Origin: Roseospira navarrensis
Lineage (GTDB): Bacteria; Pseudomonadota; Alphaproteobacteria; Rhodospirillales; Rhodospirillaceae
Reading direction: 5' to 3'
NCBI RefSeq assembly: GCF_009601025.1
Contig: NZ_WIVE01000027.1
Coordinates: 1 to 53,114 of the forward strand
DNA length: 53,114 nt
How positions within the stretch are numbered: position 1 is the first letter of the stretch; each line of letters starts with the position of its first letter. This document shows, piece by piece, positions 24,590 to 32,276 of this stretch. Made by a program: the position numbers and the translations under genes. Below the pieces are notes generated by a model that saw nothing but the letters and a program-made list of their open reading frames with translations, had not been told where the DNA came from and did no database searches.

Positions 24590-26229
24590 GCCAGGATCCC
24601 CGTGCGGGCGCGGCGGCCGATCCCCCGGCCGCCCGCAAGATCATCCAGATCGTCGTCCATGTGCGGATCCCACGACGGCGGGACGACGGGTTCGGCGGCC
24701 GTCAGCGGCCCGCCCACATCCACGTCGAGCGCGGCGTAGCAGTTGAGGGCGGCGACGGCGGTGTCGGCATGGCGCCGGCCCCCGTCGGTCCCTTCCGTGC
24801 GCACATCGCGCGGGATCTTGCCGACACCGTTGGTGACCCGGAATTGCTGCAGGTCATCACGGTGGTCGCGATCCGCCGGCGCTCGAATTGTGCGGTCCTC
24901 AAAGGCCGCGCGGAACCGGGGGGTGTGATCGCGCAGCCAAGCGTCGTTGGCGATCAGCTCCGTGACCCGCTCCTGGCCCAGGGCCTGACGGGCCTCCTGC
25001 GCCAGCACCATGCCGTTGCCGTTGGCGTCCAGGATGCAGTGGCCGAACCGGCGCCGCTCCGCCATGAGGTCGCGCGCCAGCATCAAAAGAACCTGTTTCT
25101 GCTGGTCATAGGGGCACTGCGCCAGTTCGACGATCAGGGGCATGTGCCGCACCAGATCGCGGGCCGTGAACCCGACGACGTAGGCGCTCCGATCCTGGCG
25201 CATGGCGAAGTCCCCACCGATGGCGTAGACCATATCGGCCGGCAGGGCCGCGACCATCGGTGCGACGTGGGCCGCATACCACTGTGCGACGTGGTCCCGA
25301 CGCGTGCGCTCGGGCCAGTCTACAAAGTCAGCGGCCGGTGGAGACCACCGGACGACATGGTAGTCCGGGGTCATGGCGACCTCGATCAGAGCCAGGGGCA
25401 GCATGGTGCCGTCGCCCTCGCGCGGCACCGCGTCCAGCTCCTCGCGCATGGCCTCCTGGCGACTGCCGTAGGCCCGGCGGATGCGCCCATACCAGTCGTG
25501 CTTGCCCGCCACGGTGCAGTCCCATCCGCGCATCAGGCAGACGCGCTCATAAAGCCCGTTGGCCACGGCGACGTCGAACGGCACATGATGAATGGACGCA
25601 TCACGCTTGCCCGCCCGCACCTCCTGGATCAGATCGTTGAACGGGTTGGTCTTGCCGTTGTGCGTGCTGATGACGCGGATCTTGCCGCCCCAGATCAGCA
25701 GCGCGACGGCCGCGTCCAGGACGGCGCGGACCTGCCGATGGAAGGCCGCCTCGTCGATGACGACGATCCCCTGCAGGCCGCGAATGTTGGCCGGACTGCC
25801 GCTCAGGGCCGCGATCCGAAACCCGCTGGCGAACGTGATCCGCCACGCGGTAATGTGCTTGGTGGTGCCGTCGTCCTGCTGATCCTCAAACAGGAACTCT
25901 TCGACCGTGCCCTGCAGGGTCTTCCCCAGCATCTCGGCAAATCCGGCGCAGGTCTGCACGAACTCCCGACCCTTGTCCTTGGTATCGCCGATGTACCAGA
26001 CGTCGTCGCCGCCGGCGGATCGGGCGGCGGAGGCCACCAGCACGTCGTCCAGAGCCTCGGCATAGGTCAGGCCTGTGCGCCGGCCCTTCTCCGCGATCTT
26101 CAAGTCAGCCTGGTCCGCGATCCAGGCGCGTTGGTGGGCCATGAGAATGCCGTCGGCGAGCGGGTCGCGCCCGTTGGCGCCCGGCACATCGCCGTCATCC
26201 ACGGCACTGCGGGGCGAGTCCCACTCCAT
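24586..26229 (-). CDS. terminase large subunit (Mu gp28)
   Basis: 547 residues. An ATPase core with a Walker A-like KGRRTGLT (48-55) and Walker B in GLQGIVVIDEAAFH (about 145-158), then a nuclease domain with acidic residues in GGDFAMRQDRS, CILDANGNG and RRHADTAVAAL. It powers headful packaging and cuts DNA in the flanking host sequence. Start chosen at ATG in the TGATG overlap with DUF3486; an adjacent GTG one codon earlier is possible. Confidence 0.95.
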   Translation of the reverse strand: MEWDSPRSAVDDGDVPGANGRDPLADGILMAHQRAWIADQADLKIAEKGRRTGLTYAEALDDVLVASAARSAGGDDVWYIGDTKDKGREFVQTCAGFAEMLGKTLQGTVEEFLFEDQQDDGTTKHITAWRITFASGFRIAALSGSPANIRGLQGIVVIDEAAFHRQVRAVLDAAVALLIWGGKIRVISTHNGKTNPFNDLIQEVRAGKRDASIHHVPFDVAVANGLYERVCLMRGWDCTVAGKHDWYGRIRRAYGSRQEAMREELDAVPREGDGTMLPLALIEVAMTPDYHVVRWSPPAADFVDWPERTRRDHVAQWYAAHVAPMVAALPADMVYAIGGDFAMRQDRSAYVVGFTARDLVRHMPLIVELAQCPYDQQKQVLLMLARDLMAERRRFGHCILDANGNGMVLAQEARQALGQERVTELIANDAWLRDHTPRFRAAFEDRTIRAPADRDHRDDLQQFRVTNGVGKIPRDVRTEGTDGGRRHADTAVAALNCYAALDVDVGGPLTAAEPVVPPSWDPHMDDDLDDLAGGRGIGRRARTGILA

Positions 26230-26789
26230 CACCGCACCCCCAGGAACTCACGCCGCATCTGGGCCACGCGCTCCGCCGACAGGCCCTGTTCGCCGGCGGC
26301 CTGGGCCTCGGCGGCCGCGTCGTCGATCGCCCGGGCCGCCATCTCTGCGGCGAGCTTTTTGGCGCGCTGCTCCACGCGCTCCTCGAAGTCCTGGTCCAAC
26401 CGGGCGGCGCGGGCCATTTCGGCCAGCGCCTTGCCGAGCATCATTGCGGCCTTGGGATCCAGACCTTCGGCGCCCGCCTGCGTCAGGAAATCGAACACCA
26501 GCGACCGGCTCACCTCGACCAGCAGGCGCCCCTGCTGCCCCTGAGTGGCGGCCTCGCCCAGCTCCTGGACCAGTCCCTCGGTGATCGCCCGGCTCTCGCG
26601 CAGGCGCGCCGCGACGGCCGCCTGGCGCTGGGCTGCGCGGCCGACGGCGGACCGGCTGATCTCATACCCCCGCGCCTCCAACCAGTCGGTCAGATCGTCG
26701 ATCGTCATCCGGCCTTCGCCGAGGAGGCGACGGAACTCCGCCCGGTCCTCCTCGGACAGTTGGGTGTCGATGCTCGACTTCCGGCCCAT
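26229..26789 (-). CDS. DUF3486 protein, probable small terminase (Mu gp27)
   Basis: 186 residues. The N-terminal DNA-binding part (MGRKSSIDTQLSEEDRAEFR, then DWLEARGYEISRSAVGRA at about 35-52) is an HTH of the DUF3486 family; the remainder is a long helical region. It precedes the large terminase gene as in Mu and would recognise packaging-start DNA at the phage end. Length agrees with the family. Confidence 0.88.
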   Translation of the reverse strand: MGRKSSIDTQLSEEDRAEFRRLLGEGRMTIDDLTDWLEARGYEISRSAVGRAAQRQAAVAARLRESRAITEGLVQELGEAATQGQQGRLLVEVSRSLVFDFLTQAGAEGLDPKAAMMLGKALAEMARAARLDQDFEERVEQRAKKLAAEMAARAIDDAAAEAQAAGEQGLSAERVAQMRREFLGVR

Positions 26790-26791
26790 GC

Positions 26792-27097
26792 TCAGGCCCC
26801 CGGCCGGGGACGGCGCACACCGGGGTGCCGGGCCATGCCCTGCGAGACGTCCAGGCCGTGCCCGGTCAGGGTGGCCACGGTGACGCGGCCGCCGGTCAGC
26901 GTCTCGACGGTGACCAGACCGGCCTCGGCCAGCCATTGCACATCCCCGTCCACCACGTCGCGAGCCACACCGTGCCCGTAGCCGGCGAGCACCGTCTGGA
27001 GGATGCTGGTGTTCAGGCTGTAGTCGATGTCCTCGGCCAGCGTGCGGAGGATGACGAGGCGCCGGTCCTCGCGCTGGAGTGTCGCCAGATCGGTCAT
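26792..27097 (-). CDS. Mu gp26-like winged-helix protein
   Basis: 101 residues. Pattern: RRLVILRTLAEDIDYSLNTS, LAGYGHGVARDVVDGDVQWL, LAEAGLVTVE and a C-terminal MARHPGVRRPRP. This matches the gp26-type proteins between DUF2730 and DUF3486 in Mu-like phages, often annotated as ArsR-like. The layout is a winged helix whose target is unknown. ATG overlaps the DUF2730 stop? No: it is its downstream neighbour, sharing four bases (ATGA). Confidence 0.8.
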   Translation of the reverse strand: MTDLATLQREDRRLVILRTLAEDIDYSLNTSILQTVLAGYGHGVARDVVDGDVQWLAEAGLVTVETLTGGRVTVATLTGHGLDVSQGMARHPGVRRPRPGA

Positions 27098-27528
27098 CGC
27101 TCCCCCCCACGTCCGCGCGCCAGCTCATGCTCCGTCAGCAGGTCGAGCGACCGCTCCAGGCGCCCGGCCAGATGCGACAGCCCATCCAGCCGCGCCGCGA
27201 CCTCCCGGGTCTGGGCCGAGCCCTCGGCCACCATGGTGGTGAGTGCCGTGAGGTCCGCATGCGTCGGCAGCCCCTCGATCCGCGATTCGAGGCGCTGGAA
27301 CCGCGCCTCGCCCCGGTCGAGCCGGGCCGTGATCTCCGCGTGCGCCTCGGCATGCCGGTCGCGCCAGTCCTGGACGTCGCGTCGCAGCGCGTTCACGTCA
27401 CTCCTCGGCGTGAACACGGGCCACATGCGCCACAGCACGAAGCCCACCACGGCCACGCTGATGAGGCCGGCCCAGGCGCCGGCCCCCACGATCCAGTCGG
27501 CGACCCGCCACAGATCATCCATCGTCAC
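27094..27528 (-). CDS. DUF2730 membrane-anchored coiled-coil protein (Mu gp25-like)
   Basis: 144 residues. One transmembrane helix near the N-terminus (WIVGAGAWAGLISVAVVGFV, about 12-31), then a long coiled coil, with GLPTHADLTALTTMVAEGSA (about 86-105) being the DUF2730 signature. Conserved in this position in Mu-like phages; a role in lysis or in head assembly has not been settled. ATGA overlap on both sides. Confidence 0.85.
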   Translation of the reverse strand: MTMDDLWRVADWIVGAGAWAGLISVAVVGFVLWRMWPVFTPRSDVNALRRDVQDWRDRHAEAHAEITARLDRGEARFQRLESRIEGLPTHADLTALTTMVAEGSAQTREVAARLDGLSHLAGRLERSLDLLTEHELARGRGGER

Positions 27529-27749
27529 ACCCCCGTCCGCAGGCGCCGGTCGCGGCGCCGCTCATGGTCGTTCTGACAGTCGGCACAGCGCACCGCACCC
27601 GGACAGGCGGCGCGACGGGCCGCGTCGATCTCCTCGCCGCACACCTGGCACGCATCGGCTCCCTCGGCCGCCGGCCGGGTCAGCCCCGCCAGGATCGCGG
27701 CCCGCTCTCGCTCCGCCAGCGCGCCGGCGATATCGCAAAGGTCAGCCAC
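27525..27749 (-). CDS. DksA/TraR-type zinc finger protein
   Basis: 74 residues. The C4 zinc site is complete: C34-x2-C37 (CQVCGE) and C55-x2-C58 (CADCQ), spaced as in TraR/DksA. Small phage and plasmid TraR-like proteins bind the RNA polymerase secondary channel and mimic DksA with ppGpp. Here it would retune host transcription late in infection. The start overlaps the lipoprotein gene end by 8 bases. Confidence 0.85.
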   Translation of the reverse strand: MADLCDIAGALAERERAAILAGLTRPAAEGADACQVCGEEIDAARRAACPGAVRCADCQNDHERRRDRRLRTGV

Positions 27750-28383
27750 CGCACCCCTCCACCAGGGCGCGGGCCGGGGCGAGCACGGCGCGCCACTCGG
27801 CGTCGGTCGGGTCGCGGCCGTGGGCGACGACGTCGCGCAGCACGGCCAGCCCCACCGCCTGGTCGATCACGGTGCCGGGCAGGCGCTCCAGCGCGTCGGC
27901 GAGCTTCACGGCCGCCACCGCCACGGTCACGGGCGCGGCCGGAGACGCCGCCCCGGCCGCATAGGTCGCGGCGATGCGCAGCCCCCGGCTGGCGGCGCCC
28001 AGCACGATCACGGGGGCCGAGCCCTCGGCGATCGCGGCGTGCCCGTCGATGAGACCATGCGCGGCCTCGCAGGTCGCGGCCCGCACGTCCCGCGCGAGGC
28101 CCGGCCGCAGGGCCGGCCCGCTGGCCGTGTCGTACACCAGCTCCAGCGCCGGGGCGGCGAGCGCAGCCAGGCGATACGCCCGCTGGGCCTGCGTGTCCGC
28201 CGGCCAGCGCTGATCCAGGCGGGCGTCGATGACGCCGCCGTCCTCGACGGTGGACTGGATGTGGCCGCAGGCACTCAGCACAGCGCCGGCGCCGAGGATG
28301 ACGATCGCCAGCACGACCCCCAGGCGGAGGGCCGCCAGCAGGCGGTTCGCGGATCGGAGACTCATCGGGGTCATCGGGATCAT
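27742..28383 (-). CDS. putative phage lipoprotein in the lysis region
   Basis: 213 residues. A hydrophobic N-terminal helix (LRLGVVLAIVILGAGAVLSA, about 20-39) ends in the lipobox LSAC, predicting a lipid-modified cysteine after export. The mature part is alanine-rich and mostly helical. Two genes after the endolysin, an outer spanin-like role is possible, but the protein is long for an o-spanin and has no inner partner nearby. Start at the ATG downstream of the small preceding gene. Confidence 0.6.
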   Translation of the reverse strand: MIPMTPMSLRSANRLLAALRLGVVLAIVILGAGAVLSACGHIQSTVEDGGVIDARLDQRWPADTQAQRAYRLAALAAPALELVYDTASGPALRPGLARDVRAATCEAAHGLIDGHAAIAEGSAPVIVLGAASRGLRIAATYAAGAASPAAPVTVAVAAVKLADALERLPGTVIDQAVGLAVLRDVVAHGRDPTDAEWRAVLAPARALVEGCGG

Positions 28384-28385
28384 AC

Positions 28386-28583
28386 TCAGCCCTCCATCAT
28401 GCGGCGGAGCATCTGCCAGATGCCCTCGCACAGCGCCGTCCAGGCGCCCACGGTCACTTCGTCAAGCTCCAGGCCCCACACCGCCTGCGCCAGTCCGTAC
28501 GACACCAGCGCGGCCGCCATGCCGAGGCCCATCTGCGGGGCGGCGGCGGCGCGCTGCGCCTTGCTCATCGGGGCATCGGGCAT
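28386..28583 (-). CDS. small hydrophobic protein next to endolysin, holin candidate
   Basis: 65 residues. It has one hydrophobic stretch (MGLGMAAALVSYGLAQAVWG, about 18-37) and a short basic-amphipathic C-terminus (IWQMLRRMMEG). The ATG overlaps the endolysin stop (TGATG). Position and size suit a holin or a holin regulator, but most holins have two or three helices, so this is weak. Confidence 0.45.
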   Translation of the reverse strand: MPDAPMSKAQRAAAAPQMGLGMAAALVSYGLAQAVWGLELDEVTVGAWTALCEGIWQMLRRMMEG

Positions 28584-29170
28584 CAATCCTCCTCCGGCCA
28601 GAAGGCCGCGCGCGTCATCCATCCGCGCTCGAAGGACTGGAACGCGGTCCGCATGCGGATCAGGCCGGCGTAGTAGCCGGCCTGCTGGCCGCACAGGGCG
28701 AGGCGGAGGACCTGCCCGGGGATCTGGTCGAGGGCGGCGGCGGTGCGCGGACCCAGCACGCCATCCACGGCGACCGACCGGCCGCACAGGCCACAGGCGC
28801 GCTGGGCCAGGGTCACGGCCTGGCCCATGCCCATATTGACGCCCATGTCGATCAGCTTGACGGCCGGGCCGCGCTGGTGGACCAGGCCGAGCCGATACCG
28901 ATCCCACCACCGCTCGCGGTAGTACCGCGCAGCGTCATCGGGCGTCAGGGCGCGGATGTCGTCGGCATCCACGTCGCCGTCCTGATCCAGGTCCCAGTCC
29001 AGCAGGCCGTCGCCGTCCAGGTCGCCCTGGGCGCGCAGGGTGCGCAGGCTCATGCCGTACTTGGTGGCGCCACCGGGATCGGCGTCATGAGCGGCATAGC
29101 CGCCCTCGTGGCGCATGATGTAATGCAGCGCCTCGGGGAAATGGTCATGGGGTGTGATGCGCGCGGACAC
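28583..29170 (-). CDS. endolysin: GH108 muramidase with Ca-binding-like insert and peptidoglycan-binding end
   Basis: 195 residues, from a GTG with GGAGG seven bases upstream. HEGGY (21-25) gives the catalytic Glu22, and DPGGATKYGM (31-40) is the GH108 signature. Between this and the RYYRERWWDRY segment is an insert with two DxDxDG loops (DLDGDG 50-55, DLDQDG 60-65) like EF-hand/dockerin calcium sites. The C-terminal half (VDGVLGPRTAAAL) is the PG_binding_3 type. First gene of the lytic late operon; a palindromic promoter candidate lies upstream. No signal peptide. Confidence 0.92.
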   Translation of the reverse strand: MSARITPHDHFPEALHYIMRHEGGYAAHDADPGGATKYGMSLRTLRAQGDLDGDGLLDWDLDQDGDVDADDIRALTPDDAARYYRERWWDRYRLGLVHQRGPAVKLIDMGVNMGMGQAVTLAQRACGLCGRSVAVDGVLGPRTAAALDQIPGQVLRLALCGQQAGYYAGLIRMRTAFQSFERGWMTRAAFWPEED

Positions 29171-29205
29171 GGCGGGGCCTCCCTCACGGCGTGGAGCGTG
29201 GGGAG

Positions 29206-29252
29206 AGCATCGCAGTCGGCAGGGGTACGGACTGCCCGGAAGGACTTCCGGG
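29206..29252 (-). promoter_or_regulatory. late promoter candidate upstream of endolysin (Plys-like)
   Basis: CCCGGAAGGACTTCCGGG (29235-29252) with CTG beside it is the second exact copy of the element before the protease gene. The -10-like GATGCT (minus, 29206-29211) lies 23 bp downstream of it, the same spacing as the other copy. The activator gene candidate ends just upstream. Predicted transcription start near 29199 leaves a short leader to the GTG. Confidence 0.65.
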
Positions 29253-29310
29253 GCACCAGCGTCGGGGATGTGCGGGAATGGGGAGAGGATCGGCGCGGCG
29301 CCGAGACTTG

Positions 29311-29694
29311 TCAATCGCGGCCGAACAGATCGGCCTGCCGGTCGTTGCCGGCGTTCAGCGTCATGCGCACCCAGCGTTCGGTGCAGCCCAGTTCGCGGGC
29401 GATGGCGCGGTGTGAAAGGCCGCGCCGCTTCAGGGCCCCAATCCGGGCCTTGACACTGCGGGCCAGGGCATTGCGTGGCACGTCGATGTGGCCGCCGCCG
29501 TATTCCCGGCACAGGGCCCCCCATGCGTCCGCGCCCAGGATCGCGCGCCACGGGTGGGCCTCATGCGGCGCGTGGGGCACGTAGCACTTTTCCTGGCCGC
29601 CCACGACCTGGGCCAGCCGCAGGGCCGCCGGCACGCCCACGACCTGGGCGATCTCCTCCAGCCGGGCGGAGACGATGGGCGGGGCGTCCGTCAT
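29311..29694 (-). CDS. Mor/C-type late transcription activator
   Basis: 127 residues. N-terminal dimerisation helices, the beta-strand loop YGGGHIDVPR (about 65-74) and a C-terminal HTH in RGLSHRAIARELGCTERWVR (about 91-110) reproduce the Mor/C fold. In Mu, Mor switches on C, and C the late operons; here only one family member is seen, and it is the last gene of the early operon just before a late promoter candidate, so it may serve both steps. ATG overlaps the GemA stop by 4 bases. Confidence 0.92.
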   Translation of the reverse strand: MTDAPPIVSARLEEIAQVVGVPAALRLAQVVGGQEKCYVPHAPHEAHPWRAILGADAWGALCREYGGGHIDVPRNALARSVKARIGALKRRGLSHRAIARELGCTERWVRMTLNAGNDRQADLFGRD

Positions 29695-30407
29695 CGCCGG
29701 TCCTTCAGTGCCCGGCTCAGCGGGGCCTCGATCCCGGCCGCGTCCATGGCGTCGCGGAGCATGCGGCCGCGCTCGGCCAGCAGCCGGTCCAGGGCGCCGT
29801 CGGGCTCGGACAGCATCGCGCCCGCTGGCGCGTCCACCGCCACACCCAACAGGCCCAGCCGCCGCGCCTGTTCCACGGCCACGCGGACCTTGGGATGCGA
29901 TCCGAGGTTCTGGCCGCCGGCATAAATCGGCCTATCCGGCCGCTCCAGATCGGGCGCCACCCGGCGCAGCCAGCCGCGCAGGCCCCGGATCAGGCGATCC
30001 AGGTGTTCGCCGTCCAGCCATTCCAGCCGCGCCACACCCTGGCCGGACTGACCTCGCGCGCCCTTGGTCATGCGCGCCGCATAGGCTTCCAGGGCACTCT
30101 CAGAGGCGTCCGAGACCTCCCCCAGCACCCACAGATCCAGCCACAGCGCCCGGGCCTTCGCGAGCCCCGGCGCGCCGTCGGCGACCGGCCGGGGCCGGCG
30201 GGTCTGCTGGCGCGGGCGATGGCCGTTCAGGTGGTCGAGCACCGCCATGAGCTGCTGCGCCGTCATGTCGGCGCAGCTCTCCGCGCCGCCGTGCGTGCGC
30301 AGCATGGCGCGATAGGCCTCGCCCTCCAGGCCGCGCGCCCGGGCGGCCACATGGACGGCGCGGATCATACCGGCGCGATCGGGCGCGCGGCGACGGGCAG
30401 CGGTCAT
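29691..30407 (-). CDS. gemA: GemA-like regulatory protein (DUF1018, Mu gp16)
   Basis: 238 residues. AGMIRAVHVAARARGLEGEA, YRAMLRTHGGAESCADMTAQ and QLMAVLDHLNG (about 13-62) form the DUF1018/GemA signature. In Mu, GemA modulates host gene expression and DNA supercoiling. The C-terminal 100 residues (APDLERPDRPIYAGGQNLGS...) are a phage-specific extension with helical charge pattern. Coupled on both sides by 4-base overlaps. Confidence 0.88.
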   Translation of the reverse strand: MTAARRRAPDRAGMIRAVHVAARARGLEGEAYRAMLRTHGGAESCADMTAQQLMAVLDHLNGHRPRQQTRRPRPVADGAPGLAKARALWLDLWVLGEVSDASESALEAYAARMTKGARGQSGQGVARLEWLDGEHLDRLIRGLRGWLRRVAPDLERPDRPIYAGGQNLGSHPKVRVAVEQARRLGLLGVAVDAPAGAMLSEPDGALDRLLAERGRMLRDAMDAAGIEAPLSRALKDRR

Positions 30408-30661
30408 GACTCGGCCCTCCCCTCGACAGATACCGTGTGCGTCGCGGTGACGGTCAGATCCACGCCGCCGTACCGACGCCGCCAGACCAGCCGCACGGTC
30501 ACGCGGCCATCGCTGCGGCGGTAGGGCCTCACGGTGGGCGTCAGGCGATAGCCGCTGGCGCTCAGGCGATCGTGCAGGCCCGGGGCGAGCGCCTCGGCAA
30601 GGGGCGCGGCATCCTGCTCCGGCAGGTGCCGGCCGCACTTCGGGATCCGACGGCGGCTCAT
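30404..30661 (-). CDS. hypothetical basic protein
   Basis: 85 residues, strongly basic (MSRRRIPKCGRHLPEQDAA, RPYRRSDGRVTVRLVWRRRY). The C-terminal half predicts beta strands. No family recognised. Between the methyltransferase and GemA genes with ATGA overlaps on both sides, so it is made with them. The charge would suit nucleic acid binding, but no fold can be named. Confidence 0.75.
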   Translation of the reverse strand: MSRRRIPKCGRHLPEQDAAPLAEALAPGLHDRLSASGYRLTPTVRPYRRSDGRVTVRLVWRRRYGGVDLTVTATHTVSVEGRAES

Positions 30662-31296
30662 GACACCCACCCGTCTTTCCAGAGGGTGTGGACCGCCTCC
30701 AGCCCCCGGTGCCCATGCTCCCAGACGTACCAGGCATGGGCCGTCGTCGCGCCGCTGGTGCGCTGCTCGGGCGGGATGTCAAAGCGCCAGCACGTGGCCC
30801 GATCGCCACAGAGCCAGATGCGCGCCGGCGGATGCGCGGCCCACCAGGCGCGGCGATCGCGGCTCTCGCGCCAAGGGAAGCGCTGGAAGCACAGGATCTT
30901 GCGGGCGCCGAGGTCAGCGGCCCTGTCCACGAAGTCCGTGGCGTGCGAAAAAGGCGGGTTCATGAACACGCTGAACGGCTCGCCCGACTCGGCGTCCGGC
31001 GACTCCGCCATGCGCAGGAAGTCCTTCTGCGCGACCTGATCGCGATACCCCCAGTCATGCAGATCGGTGCTGACCACGGCATACCCGGCCGCCTGGGCCG
31101 CCTCGCTCAGAACCCCGGTGCCGCAGCAGGGATCCCACACCCGGGGCGTCAGCAGCTCCACCTCAAGGATGCGCTGCGCCGCCCAGGCTGGCGTCTCGAA
31201 GCACTCGGCCGCGCGGGCCTGCTCCTCCAACGACGCATACTCCGGCGCCGGCTCGACACCCTCCAGGTGCCGCCACAGCATCTCCTGCGCGGTCAT
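30658..31296 (-). CDS. orphan N6-adenine DNA methyltransferase
   Basis: 212 residues. Motif I (SAM binding) is DPCCGTG (55-61), preceded by the FETPAWAAQRIL segment typical of phage adenine methylases; motif IV is NPPF (113-116), which indicates N6-adenine methylation. The order I then IV is the gamma-like class. No restriction enzyme gene is nearby, so the enzyme most likely marks phage DNA against host restriction, analogous in purpose to Mu Mom. It lies in the early operon, not late as mom does. Confidence 0.88.
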   Translation of the reverse strand: MTAQEMLWRHLEGVEPAPEYASLEEQARAAECFETPAWAAQRILEVELLTPRVWDPCCGTGVLSEAAQAAGYAVVSTDLHDWGYRDQVAQKDFLRMAESPDAESGEPFSVFMNPPFSHATDFVDRAADLGARKILCFQRFPWRESRDRRAWWAAHPPARIWLCGDRATCWRFDIPPEQRTSGATTAHAWYVWEHGHRGLEAVHTLWKDGWVS

Positions 31297-31517
31297 GACT
31301 CGCGGCCCTCCCAGCGGCGGCACGCCGGCCGGGGGACGTAGACCGCGCCGAGGCGATCCAGCGACAGGCCGGTCTGGCTGGCCACCACGGCACAGACCGA
31401 GGTCGCGGGGCGGGTGGCCGGGCGCGGGCCGGGCGACGGCACGCAGTGCCGGCAGGAGCGGCAGGTCTCTCCGGACGGGCCGCTGCCCGCCACGTTGGCA
31501 TAGGTGGGTCGGCTCAT
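31293..31517 (-). CDS. small cysteine-rich, probable zinc-binding protein
   Basis: 74 residues with five cysteines: GETCRSCRHCVP (about 17-28), SVCAVVA and PACRRWE near the end. This spacing occurs in small proteins of alphaproteobacterial phages and suggests one zinc site. Function unknown. Joined to both neighbours by ATGA overlaps. Confidence 0.75.
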   Translation of the reverse strand: MSRPTYANVAGSGPSGETCRSCRHCVPSPGPRPATRPATSVCAVVASQTGLSLDRLGAVYVPRPACRRWEGRES

Positions 31518-31789
31518 GAGCGTGTGTCCTCGTGATCGATCCAGCGCAGGCGGCTGATGGCCGCGATCAGCGCGTCGTGAGAGCCGCCGGCGGCGTAGTA
31601 CGCCCGCACCAGCGCCTCGGCATCGGGTGGGGCGTCGCGCCGGGGATCGGCCCCGGCCCGGTCCGGCGCCAGGGTGGCCAGGGCCCGTCGCCAGGCCCCA
31701 TGCGCGCGGCGCTGCGCGACCGTCGCCTGTCGCCGCACCAGCGGCTCGACGGCGAGGGTCAGATCCAGCAGCGCGGCGCGGGGATCCAT
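31514..31789 (-). CDS. hypothetical protein
   Basis: 91 residues, predicted all-helical (ALLDLTLAVEPLVRRQATVA, then DAEALVRAYYAAGGSHDALI). The C-terminus WIDHEDTRS is polar. No family recognised; position in a compact early operon and clean overlaps support it as real. Confidence 0.7.
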   Translation of the reverse strand: MDPRAALLDLTLAVEPLVRRQATVAQRRAHGAWRRALATLAPDRAGADPRRDAPPDAEALVRAYYAAGGSHDALIAAISRLRWIDHEDTRS

Positions 31790-31791
31790 GG

Positions 31792-31971
31792 TCAGTCCCA
31801 AAGCGCATGGCGCGCCGAAAGCGCGCTCAGCACACTCAACATCCAGACGCAGAGCCCGTCCACGAACGACATGCCGTAGCGTCCGGCGACCTCGACCAGG
31901 AGCCCCAGTGCGGCCAGCGCCACCAGGACTAGGACGATCCGGCAGACCCCGATCATCACCTTCGCCAGCAT
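31792..31971 (-). CDS. small two-helix membrane protein
   Basis: 59 residues, of which about 45 are hydrophobic: helix one VCRIVLVLVALAALGLLVEV (about 9-28) and helix two FVDGLCVWMLSVLSALSA (about 36-53). The ATG overlaps the previous stop (TGATG). A membrane protein in an early operon could act in superinfection exclusion or membrane signalling; there is no homology to say which. Confidence 0.7.
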   Translation of the reverse strand: MLAKVMIGVCRIVLVLVALAALGLLVEVAGRYGMSFVDGLCVWMLSVLSALSARHALWD

Positions 31972-32276
31972 CACCGCCCTCCATCCAGGTCCGCATCCGC
32001 ATCCGCGATCATCCGGGCCGAGGTCCGCACATGGCTCGCCCGGACACTCAGCACCGCGCCGGTGACCGCATCGGCGGCCGGGCTGCCGATGCGCATGTCC
32101 GTGGCGGCCAGCTCCGCCAGCCACAGCTCGGCCAGAGCGAGGGAGATGGCGCGCATCTCCTCCGGTGCAGGCTCCGGCAGGTGCTCGCGCATGGCCTCCC
32201 GGACGGCGCGCCGCGCCGCCTCCTGGGTGCTGGCGATCGCCAGATCGAGCGGGCTCCATTCGGTCTGCTGTGTCAT
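31971..32276 (-). CDS. hypothetical protein
   Basis: 101 residues, MTQQTEWSPLDLAIASTQEA at the N-terminus and mostly helical, with acidic end DADADLDGG. Coupled (ATGA) to the DnaA domain I protein upstream, so possibly part of the same replication-related set. No family recognised. Confidence 0.72.
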   Translation of the reverse strand: MTQQTEWSPLDLAIASTQEAARRAVREAMREHLPEPAPEEMRAISLALAELWLAELAATDMRIGSPAADAVTGAVLSVRASHVRTSARMIADADADLDGGR

